A stretch of DNA of 64,000 nt from Novosphingobium sp. RL4 (GTDB taxonomy: Bacteria > Pseudomonadota > Alphaproteobacteria > Sphingomonadales > Sphingomonadaceae), in contig NZ_CP141944.1 of NCBI RefSeq assembly GCF_035658495.1, positions 584,001 to 648,000 of the forward strand. Reading direction: 5' to 3'. Position numbers and translations under genes: made by a program. Position 1 is the first letter of the stretch; each line of letters opens with the position of its first letter. Positions 36,578 through 43,961 of this stretch are shown piece by piece. The notes beneath the pieces are model-generated. The model was not told where the DNA came from, made no database searches, and saw only the letters and a program-made list of their open reading frames with translations.

Positions 36578-36808
36578 TGGCACCTCCGGGTCCGCATCAA
36601 GGCGGGTTGGCGGAAGGCTTCGGAACAACCTGCGGACCAGTCCCGAACTCCCGCACGCTAACGCGCGGGAGCCGCCGGAGCTGGTAACATGCCAGAGACA
36701 TGCGCCGCCGCCTTTAACCCGAAGGTTTGGACATGCGCGACGGCACCCCGGAAAACTGAGTTTTCCGAGTTTGCTTCTCTGGCGGGATTACCAGTCCCGG
36801 CGCGGCCC

Positions 36809-36866
36809 TTTGCGCAGCGCCTTGGCAGAATAACAGACGGGAATCCTTACGCCAAGGCCGCGCAAA
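36809..36866. repeat. Large inverted repeat downstream of traD
   Basis: TTTGCGCAGCGCCTTGGC (36809-36826) and GCCAAGGCCGCGCAAA (36851-36866) pair over 15 bases with a small bulge, around a 24-base loop. It starts 23 bases beyond the traD stop in the 311-base gap 36578-36888. No T-run follows, so it may be a structural transfer element rather than a simple terminator. The rest of the gap holds nothing I recognise. Confidence 0.7.
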
Positions 36867-36888
36867 CCGAGGGTGGAGCTTCGCCCGG

Positions 36889-37134
36889 TCAGCCCTCTAT
36901 CGAACGGTTCTGGCGTTCGTCCTTCGCGGCAGCATCGTCGGCGAACGCGCGCATGCCGCGCCGCCGCCATAGTGTCAGCGCCTGTTCGCGATCTTCGCCG
37001 CGCAACTTGGCCGCTGCTTCGACCAGCAGACCGAGGATCACCGCGCGGTCATCCCCGGTCAGTTCGACCAGCTCGGCTTTGACGACGAGCCCGCCGAGTT
37101 CGATGAGCTGGCGGGTGCGTTCGCGCCGCTTCAC
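36889..37134 (-). CDS. traD: Conjugal transfer protein TraD
   Basis: A protein of 81 aa from GTG 37134: MKRRERTRQLIELGGLVVKAELVELTGDDRAVILG, the characteristic start of Ti-plasmid TraD-type accessory proteins, with the later E-Q-A-L-T-L-W-R-R-R-G-M-R-A-F segment. It is a small cytosolic relaxosome accessory. The GTG start lies 17 bases after the traC stop; the longer frame upstream overlaps traC and is not credible. Confidence 0.82.
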   Translation of the reverse strand: MKRRERTRQLIELGGLVVKAELVELTGDDRAVILGLLVEAAAKLRGEDREQALTLWRRRGMRAFADDAAAKDERQNRSIEG

Positions 37135-37150
37135 TTGCCACGCGCGGGCA

Positions 37151-37477
37151 TCATGCCGCGCCCGGCTCGCCAAGTGGCAATTGCGCGCTGCCCGGCTCCG
37201 CCGCAGCGCTGCGATCCTCGCTGCCAGTTCCTGTGCGAGCGCCTTTGCCGTCCCCTGAAAAGAACGCGGCGCCGCGCTTGCGCCACGCCTCCTTTCTGGC
37301 AGCGTCCGTGGTGGTGGCCGCATCGAGCAGGACGCCGGCCAAAATCTCGGCGGAAAGGGCATCGGCACCTGTCGCGTTCACCAGTTCGCCGAGCTGGCTG
37401 GTCTTGCGCGTTTTGAGTTGCCGCGCCTTGTCGGTAAGCGCTTTGAGTTCGGCGTCATAGTCACGGGGTTTGCGCAT
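37151..37477 (-). CDS. traC: Conjugal transfer protein TraC
   Basis: A protein of 108 aa. The helical N-terminus (MRKPRDYDAELKALTDKARQLKTRKTSQLGELV) matches TraC accessory proteins of the Agrobacterium/Rhizobium tra system, which bind near oriT with the relaxase. It is divergent from traA, with the oriT core in between. The C-terminus is Gly/Ala/Pro-rich and probably disordered. Confidence 0.82.
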   Translation of the reverse strand: MRKPRDYDAELKALTDKARQLKTRKTSQLGELVNATGADALSAEILAGVLLDAATTTDAARKEAWRKRGAAFFSGDGKGARTGTGSEDRSAAAEPGSAQLPLGEPGAA

Positions 37478-37592
37478 CGTCCGTCCTTTCTTTGATCGAG
37501 GCGGACGGTTCAGCTATCGGGAGTCTCAGCGCCGAACAATAGCGTGAAATCTCTTGGGATTTCGCGTTCCCGAGTGCGATGAAATCGCTCGA

Positions 37593-37619
37593 GGGCGCGC
37601 TTATACGTCGTGCCGACGT
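37593..37619. other. Ti-plasmid-type oriT core
   Basis: GGGCGCGCTTATACGTCG (37593-37610) matches the nic-region core of the Agrobacterium Ti-plasmid oriT, as I remember it (GGGCGCAATTATACGTCG), at 16 of 18 positions. It continues into a perfect inverted repeat ACGTCG tgc CGACGT (37605-37619). The location between traC and the traA relaxase gene is exactly where this family keeps oriT. Confidence 0.75.
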
Positions 37620-37648
37620 GCTGCTTGAAGTGTAAATGGATGGCCGTC

Positions 37649-40465
37649 ATGGCGATCTACCACTTCTCGGCCAAAGTCATTTCGCGCGCTGTCGGTTCCT
37701 CAGCGGTGGCCGCCGCCGCCTATCGCTCCGCCTCGCGGCTGCGCGATGAGCGGCTGGGGCGCGATCATGACTTTTCCAACAAGGCGGGTGTCGTCCACTC
37801 GGAAGTGCTGCTCCCCGAGAACGCGCCCGAGCAGTGGCTCGACCGCGAGCGGCTGTGGAATGACGCCGAGGCGGCCGAGAAGCGCAAGGACGCGCAGCTC
37901 TGCCGTGAGGTTGAGTTCGCCATTCCCCGCGAGCTCGATCAAGTCGAAGGCATTCGCCTGGCCCGCGACTTCGTTTCCCGCGAGTTCGTAGCGCGCGGCA
38001 TGGTCGCCGATCTCAATGTGCACTGGGATATCGGCGAGGACGGCCAGCCGAAGCCCCATGCCCATGTGATGCTCGGCATGCGCGAAGTGAGCGAGGAAGG
38101 GTTCGGTCCCAAAGTGCGCGACTGGAACCGCACGGAACTGCTCACCCATTGGCGCGAAGCCTGGGCCGACCACGTCAACCAGCGATTGGCCGAACTCGAT
38201 ATCGATGCGCGGATCGATCACCGTTCGCTGGAGGCCCAGGGCATCGAGCTGGAACCGCAGCACAAGATCGGTCCGGCCGCCTCGCGCATGGCGGGGCAGG
38301 GGCTGGAGAGCGAGCGGCTTGAAGAGCATCACGCGATTGCCAGGGCGAATGGCGAGAAGATCCTCGCCAATCCTTCCATCGCGCTTGATGCCATCACCCA
38401 CCAGCAGGCGACCTTCACCACCCACGATCTCGCCAGGTTCGTGCACCGACACAGCGACGGCAAGGAGCAGTTCGATCAGGTCCTGGGGGCGGTCAAATCC
38501 TCGCCCGAACTGATCGCACTGGGCAAGGACGGGCGCGGCGAGGATCGGTTTACCTCGCGGTCGATGATCGAGACCGAGAAGCGGCTCGAGAAGGCCACGA
38601 TCAAGCTGGATGCTGGTCGGCGGCATGGCGTCAGCCGGGCCATACAGGAAAAGGCGTTGGCCCGAGCCGAGGCGAGGGGCCTTTCACTCTCCGGCGAGCA
38701 GCGCGGCGCGTTGGAGCATGTGACCAATGGCCGGGGCCTATCGTCGGTGATCGGCTATGCCGGTACCGGCAAGAGCGCGATGCTCGGTGTCGCCCACGAT
38801 GCCTGGCACGCGGCCGGCTATGAAGTGCGCGGTGCGGCGCTCTCCGGGATCGCCGCCGAGAACCTGGAAAGCGGCTCGGGGATTTCAAGCCGCACCATCG
38901 CCAGCCTGGAGCGGCAGTGGGCGCAGGATCGCGATCTGCTGACCGACCGTTCGGTGCTGGTGATCGACGAGGCCGGGATGGTCGGCACCCGGCAGATGGA
39001 GCGCGTCCTCTCCGAGGCCGAAAAGCGCGGCGCCAAGGTCGTGCTGGTCGGCGATCCCGAACAGTTGCAGGCGATCGAAGCCGGTGCTGCCTTCCGCAGC
39101 ATTGCTGAGCGCCATGGCAGCGTCGAGATCATGCAGGTGCGCCGGCAGAGCGAGGAGTGGCAGCGGGAGGCCACGCGCGATCTGGCAACCGGTCGGACCG
39201 GGGAAGCGGTGCTGGCCTATGAGCAGGCGGGGCATGTCCATGTTGCTCCCTCCCGCGAGGGCGCGCGCAAAGCGCTGGTCGGGCAGTGGGATCGTGATCG
39301 GCAGCGCAATCGCGAGGCGAGCCGGATCATTCTAACCCACACCAATGACGAAGTGGGTGAGCTGAACCAGGCGGCGCGCGGGAAGATGCGCGAGGCCGGC
39401 GAGCTGGGCGAGGATGTCGCGCTCAAGGTCGAACGCGGTGAGCGGGCCTTTGCCGTCGGTGACCGTGTGATGTTCTTCCGCAACGAGCGCAGCATGGGGG
39501 TGAAGAACGGATCGCTGGGGACGCTGCGCAGCGTCTCGCCTTTCAGCATGGCGGTCATGCTCGACGACGGCCGTTCGGTCGCCTTCGATCTCAAAGACTA
39601 TGCCGATGTGGATCATGGCTACGCCGCGACGATTCACAAGGCGCAGGGCATGACGGTGAACCGCGTGCAAGTCCTCGCCACGCCGGGGCTCGATCGGCAT
39701 GGCGCCTATGTGGCGCTGTCGCGCCACCGGGCCCAGGTCGATCTCCACTATGGCAAGGACGATTTTGCCGACCGCTCGAAGCTGGTCCGCGCGCTCAGCC
39801 GGGATCGTTCGAAGGACATGGCGTCCGATTACAGCCCGGCCTTCGAGATGAAGCGCGAGCCGCAAGCCGAGGTCGTCATCAAGCGCGATCCCTTTGCCGG
39901 GCTCAAGCTCAGGGCGCCGACGATTGCCGCGCAACCGAAGCCGCTCGAGGTTGCGGTGCAGCGTTATGGACGCGCGGCGCAGGACATCCTGCGCATGCAG
40001 GCAATGGGGCTCAATCCCATCGGGATACAGAACCAGGCGATGGAGCAGGCGGCGGGCGCTCTCGACAAGGTGCGCGAGCATGGTGCCCGCGATCTCCGGG
40101 CGGCGATCCACAAGGACCCCGATCTCGCCGATGAAGCCGGCAAGGGGCAGACCCGGCGCGCGATCCAGGCGATGATGGCCGAGCGCGAGATCCGGATCGA
40201 TGGCGACTTGCGCGCAGATCGCTTCGTGAACGAGTTCCAGACCCAGACCCGGCAACTCATGCGGATGCGCAAGATCGGCGAAGAGCGGGCGGAAGCGCGA
40301 ATCGATCAGCTCGCCAAGAGCCTTCACCGCGACCCCGAACTCGAGTCGCGGCTGCGGAACAGGGTCCGCGAACTGGGGCTGAAACCAACCGGGAAAGAAA
40401 CGGTGTCGCACCAGATCCAGGAATGGCTCGGCCGCTCGCGCGACCGTGGACTTGGGATAAGCTGA
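37649..40465 (+). CDS. traA: TraA relaxase/helicase (Ti-type)
   Basis: A protein of 938 aa. The N-terminal MobA/MobL relaxase domain (MAIYHFSAKVISRAVGSSAVAAAAYRSAS) carries the likely catalytic Tyr25 and the metal-binding H-x-H motif (KPHAHVMLG). It nicks oriT and leads the strand into the recipient. The second half is a RecD/TraI-type helicase with Walker A GYAGTGKS (about residues 368-377), Walker B VLVIDEAGM and the C-terminal ATIHKAQGMTV motif. The tail from about residue 750 is charged and helical. ATG 37649 matches known TraA starts; ATG 37640 is possible. Confidence 0.93.
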   Translation: MAIYHFSAKVISRAVGSSAVAAAAYRSASRLRDERLGRDHDFSNKAGVVHSEVLLPENAPEQWLDRERLWNDAEAAEKRKDAQLCREVEFAIPRELDQVEGIRLARDFVSREFVARGMVADLNVHWDIGEDGQPKPHAHVMLGMREVSEEGFGPKVRDWNRTELLTHWREAWADHVNQRLAELDIDARIDHRSLEAQGIELEPQHKIGPAASRMAGQGLESERLEEHHAIARANGEKILANPSIALDAITHQQATFTTHDLARFVHRHSDGKEQFDQVLGAVKSSPELIALGKDGRGEDRFTSRSMIETEKRLEKATIKLDAGRRHGVSRAIQEKALARAEARGLSLSGEQRGALEHVTNGRGLSSVIGYAGTGKSAMLGVAHDAWHAAGYEVRGAALSGIAAENLESGSGISSRTIASLERQWAQDRDLLTDRSVLVIDEAGMVGTRQMERVLSEAEKRGAKVVLVGDPEQLQAIEAGAAFRSIAERHGSVEIMQVRRQSEEWQREATRDLATGRTGEAVLAYEQAGHVHVAPSREGARKALVGQWDRDRQRNREASRIILTHTNDEVGELNQAARGKMREAGELGEDVALKVERGERAFAVGDRVMFFRNERSMGVKNGSLGTLRSVSPFSMAVMLDDGRSVAFDLKDYADVDHGYAATIHKAQGMTVNRVQVLATPGLDRHGAYVALSRHRAQVDLHYGKDDFADRSKLVRALSRDRSKDMASDYSPAFEMKREPQAEVVIKRDPFAGLKLRAPTIAAQPKPLEVAVQRYGRAAQDILRMQAMGLNPIGIQNQAMEQAAGALDKVREHGARDLRAAIHKDPDLADEAGKGQTRRAIQAMMAEREIRIDGDLRADRFVNEFQTQTRQLMRMRKIGEERAEARIDQLAKSLHRDPELESRLRNRVRELGLKPTGKETVSHQIQEWLGRSRDRGLGIS

Positions 40466-40469
40466 TCGG

Positions 40470-41168
40470 ATGAGCGAAATGCACACCCCCAACGAGCTCG
40501 ATCCTGCCGCTGCGTTCGAGGCCATGGGCCAGCGCCTGGCAGGACTTACCGCCGCCATCGACGGCCTCGCCGTCAAATTTCAGGAGATGCATGCCCGCGA
40601 TTACAGCACCGAATTCGCGAAGATCGAAGGTCAGTTCCAGGCCGTGCGGCTGACGGTGAAGGAATTCACCGAGCGGCCTGTCATGGCGCTAACGCCGAAG
40701 ACGGTCGCCGCGCAGATCGAAGCGGCTGGCAGGGATGGGCGGCTTGCCGATCAGCAGGCTTGGGAGCGGGCGCGAAGGGAGCTTCAGGCAGAGACGGCTA
40801 CAATCGCCAGCGTCGTCACCAAGGCCCGTACAGGCGAGGCGCAGAAGAAGCAGATGACCATCGCGGTCGGCGCGACGCTTGTTTTCGCGGTCTTTCTGGG
40901 GGGTGTGGGTCGGGACTTCGTAACTTGGATGGCGCCCGCCAGTTTGCATTTTCCCGAGCAGCGGGCGGCGGCGATACTTGGACGCGATGAGTGGGCCGCC
41001 GGTGAGCGACTTCTGGTGGTCGCCGATCCTCAGAGGTGGGCGAAGATGCAGGCCGCTATCCGGTCAGTCGAGAATCAGAGCGCAGAAACCGGAAAGTCTG
41101 CCAACCAAAAGGCTAATCGCGCCGGGATAGGGCGCCCGAAGGCGCAGCGACTTCACGCGGCGGAATGA
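40470..41168 (+). CDS. DUF6118-type membrane-anchored protein
   Basis: A protein of 232 aa encoded 4 bases after traA. The N-terminal 125 residues are helical with coiled-coil character (AFEAMGQRLAGLTAAIDGLAVKFQEM), a single transmembrane helix lies at about residues 129-148, and a polar domain follows. The family (DUF6118, from memory) is a regular neighbour of traA in sphingomonad and rhizobial elements; its role is unknown. Confidence 0.75.
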   Translation: MSEMHTPNELDPAAAFEAMGQRLAGLTAAIDGLAVKFQEMHARDYSTEFAKIEGQFQAVRLTVKEFTERPVMALTPKTVAAQIEAAGRDGRLADQQAWERARRELQAETATIASVVTKARTGEAQKKQMTIAVGATLVFAVFLGGVGRDFVTWMAPASLHFPEQRAAAILGRDEWAAGERLLVVADPQRWAKMQAAIRSVENQSAETGKSANQKANRAGIGRPKAQRLHAAE

Positions 41169-41230
41169 CTGACTCTGCCAATAGCGGTCGATTGCACCGG
41201 GCGAAGCGGACGGTCGGCAACACGAATGTT

Positions 41231-42562
41231 TTAACGGCCGACGGTCTGCAGAAAAGCGTCTAGAAGCCGCTCCATCTCTGCGTCAGGCGACGTGCCAAGA
41301 TCCTCAGCGCGCAGCAACCGGCAGAGCGTGGGAACATCTAGGTCAAGGATTAGCTTGCCGACGTCGCGCAACGCACCGTGCGTGGTAGCCGTTGCACTTG
41401 GGGACAAACCCTTTGGAGAGATCACGATCGCTGTCGCGCGGAGTGCCGTCGGGAAAAGATATTTTTCGGTCACGTGAATGAGATTGGGCTTTACCGGAGC
41501 AGCGTAATTTTTGAATTCGAACAACACGTACCGGCTGCGAAAATCCTCCACGAGCATCCGCGAGAAGACATCATCGCCCTTAACCTTCGCCAGAACGTCG
41601 AAGCGCTGTTCGTCGCCTCCAACATTCTCTTGCTCTTGCCAAGCATGAAATTGTCTATGGAATAGGTATCTTAGGGCTTCAACGCCCACCTCCTCAAACA
41701 GGCGCCACGCGGCGCCGGTCCGTCCGGACGGCAGGACGACACCGCTGTCGCGCCCGGTCGGCACGCTTTCAAGTTCGGTCGCCAACCGATCTCCCTCCGC
41801 GGGCAGCGGCGCTGTGGGTGCTGCCGGGGACGACATCATGCTTTGCAACGGTGTGATATCGGTCGGTTTCGATGTCGCCCGAAGATCGAGGGGGTTGTCG
41901 AAATCGTGGAGCGCCGAACTTAGTTCGCGATCCATTTCCATGAGCGCGCCGGTGAGCTTCTCGTTGCCCGAGGAAAGCGAAATTAGGTCTTCTATACCCA
42001 ACAGCATGTGTTCCGGCGCGTTCGGCCTGGATTTTGGCATCTGTGCATGGCGGAGATTTGTGACGACGATGGCGTGATCAGCCTTGAACGCGAACCTCAG
42101 TCGCATTGCGTTGTCGAATGATCGGTCCAAGTCACGCAGCGCCGGCATACGCGACCGAAAGACCTTCACGTCAATGACGGTCCTAACATCGCCATTCCAG
42201 GTCGCGATGATATCGGCTTCGGCGTGCATGCTCTTAAAATCAGTCATTTGATCAGTTGCGACCGAGAAGCCATTTGCGGCGAAGATTTCGGCAACCAGCC
42301 GCTGGAAGCGCAGAGCGGGATGGCTGCCATTTGAATGCAGCCCTCTCATTTTGTCACTCACCGTGTCGTCATCCCTGTAAGCTTGGTCACCCGTGCCTCT
42401 AGGGAGTGCGATTGTGTTCGCAACTACATTTGACAGTCGTGGAGCATCTAGTCCGTAGAAGACATGGTATCTCGTTTGCGACTTGAAGCACTCGGTCCTC
42501 GAATAGCAACCCGCCGCTTGCGTGAACAACTGTTTCACGCCGAACCAGCCGTTCGCTATCAT
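41231..42562 (-). CDS. Protein with two PD-(D/E)XK nuclease domains
   Basis: A protein of 443 aa. Domain 1 (about residues 82-195) is Mrr-like: FQRLVAEIFAANGFSVATDQ, E115-A-D117-I-I-A, then T-V-I-D131-V-K133. A low-complexity Pro/Ala/Ser linker (about 225-280) leads to domain 2 (about 284-420): E291, R-F-D322-V-L-A-K-V-K, then Y-V-L-F-E349-F-K351-N-Y, and a C-terminal LRDVGKLILDLDVPTLCRLL pattern typical of restriction-endonuclease-like folds. Two complete catalytic sets in one chain are unusual. ATG 42562 has an AGGGGG tract directly against it, so the exact start is uncertain. Confidence 0.68.
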   Translation of the reverse strand: MIANGWFGVKQLFTQAAGCYSRTECFKSQTRYHVFYGLDAPRLSNVVANTIALPRGTGDQAYRDDDTVSDKMRGLHSNGSHPALRFQRLVAEIFAANGFSVATDQMTDFKSMHAEADIIATWNGDVRTVIDVKVFRSRMPALRDLDRSFDNAMRLRFAFKADHAIVVTNLRHAQMPKSRPNAPEHMLLGIEDLISLSSGNEKLTGALMEMDRELSSALHDFDNPLDLRATSKPTDITPLQSMMSSPAAPTAPLPAEGDRLATELESVPTGRDSGVVLPSGRTGAAWRLFEEVGVEALRYLFHRQFHAWQEQENVGGDEQRFDVLAKVKGDDVFSRMLVEDFRSRYVLFEFKNYAAPVKPNLIHVTEKYLFPTALRATAIVISPKGLSPSATATTHGALRDVGKLILDLDVPTLCRLLRAEDLGTSPDAEMERLLDAFLQTVGR

Positions 42563-43048
42563 CCCCCTGAGTGAAGGTCTGCCCCAGGCGCAGCCGGCAG
42601 CAGTCGACCAGATATTGCCCTTCCCATGCAGTAGCGGGAATGCGCGCTCCCGCCGAAACCGGTCTTTCGCAACTTTGATAGCCTAGCAGCTACGCGCGTA
42701 AATTTGCGAAGTTCATGTGGCCCGGTGGCGATCCCGAAACGGGCCATTCGTTTAGGCGAGAATGGGCCGGCCTGCGAGTGGATTTCATAAGTGATGAACT
42801 GATCACCGTCGCTGGCGCGGCCGATCCGCAGTGCCGCGGCGACGATCTCTCAAACTGCCGCCGCGTCCGCAGTGGGACAACTTGGTCTTGGCCTCGGAGG
42901 TAAATGGCCGGCAAACCGTCGGTCGCGGCGCAAATTTCAGTTTCAGCTCGGCACGCGGAATAGTATTGTGAGCAGGCTTGGTGGTTCCGGCGAAACCGGT
43001 GCCGCCGTGGAGGAATCCATATCAACCCTGCGGACCAAGGAGTTGGCC
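42563..43048. other. Gene-free stretch between divergent defence genes
   Basis: A 486-base intergenic region. No credible gene on either strand. It probably holds the divergent promoters of the double-nuclease gene and the gene at 43049. Confidence 0.4.
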
Positions 43049-43690
43049 ATGAACGCCGTGCGGCAATATTCGACATATTTCTCATGCTTGTACGATGAAC
43101 CCGGGCCAGTCGGGTCACTCGGACGCGGAACTCATTATTCGGTCTTGCGAAGCGTCGAATGGCTCGATGTCCAGCGTCGACGCCTGCCAATTCCGCACGT
43201 CCATGATTTCGCGGTGATCTGGGATGAGGATCACGACGAGAGGGTTATCGACGCGATCGAACGCATCTATCTCGCCGGACTCCTATCCCCGGTCCAGTTC
43301 ATTGGCGAGCGCAAGGGTTGCCTAACCGTTATCGTTGCATCCCCGCACTACTGGACGCCACGCAACGAAGCGGACGCCTATAAGCGCGCGCTCGAGGCGA
43401 TCGGGCAGAGCCTGGACGACCCGTGGCCGGTTGAGATCGGTTGCTTCGACCGACGGATGGGGAGCCCGCAGAACCGGATTTTCGAAGGCATCATCTCGGC
43501 TGCCGAAAACAGGGTCGAACTCTACCTGGCCAACATAGATTCGCTTTGGGAGCTCGGCACTCGACCTTTTGTGCCGCGCACCAGTGCATGGGGCTCGCCG
43601 CCAGCGATTCCCGGTCAGTCATCCATATCCCCACCGATACCGGTACCCCAACCATTCCCCCCGGGCGGTGTCTTGCCGCCGTCAACCTGA
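43049..43690 (+). CDS. Hypothetical protein upstream of the FAD-SMC operon
   Basis: A protein of 213 aa. AAGGAG 7 bases before ATG 43049 fixes the start (MNAVRQYSTYFSCLYDE). The first 160 residues look globular, with a charged alpha/beta pattern and the segment FAVIWDEDHDERVIDAIERIY. The last 40 are Pro/Ser-rich (ISPPIPVPQPFPPG), ending PPST. No family recognised. It runs in the same direction as the next three genes but is separated by 271 bases, so it may or may not be part of the system. Confidence 0.65.
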   Translation: MNAVRQYSTYFSCLYDEPGPVGSLGRGTHYSVLRSVEWLDVQRRRLPIPHVHDFAVIWDEDHDERVIDAIERIYLAGLLSPVQFIGERKGCLTVIVASPHYWTPRNEADAYKRALEAIGQSLDDPWPVEIGCFDRRMGSPQNRIFEGIISAAENRVELYLANIDSLWELGTRPFVPRTSAWGSPPAIPGQSSISPPIPVPQPFPPGGVLPPST

Positions 43691-43961
43691 TGAAACGAAG
43701 CCGCGTCCTCGTGGCGACTGGCGCACGCGATTGAGATCGGCGATCATCCCGCGGGACAGAGGCGAACCTTAGACGTCAGCGGGGTTCAAAATCATTTTGG
43801 TTCATAGCGCACGGCCTTGTAAAGTTTGGGTCCGGGAATGGAGTGGGGGAGTTCGATACTGGAATGATGCTTGACGTCGAGATGATCTCACCTCCCATGA
43901 CCGTGCCCTGCAACGCTCATTCATTGCGCGACTGGATCGCGCGGTGCTCGGCCTTTCAGCC

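Noticed and set aside
36788..36970. Possible tRNA-like element near the traD inverted repeat
   Set aside because: The stem-loop suggested a tRNA, but no cloverleaf with a T-loop and anticodon arm can be drawn. It is an inverted repeat only.
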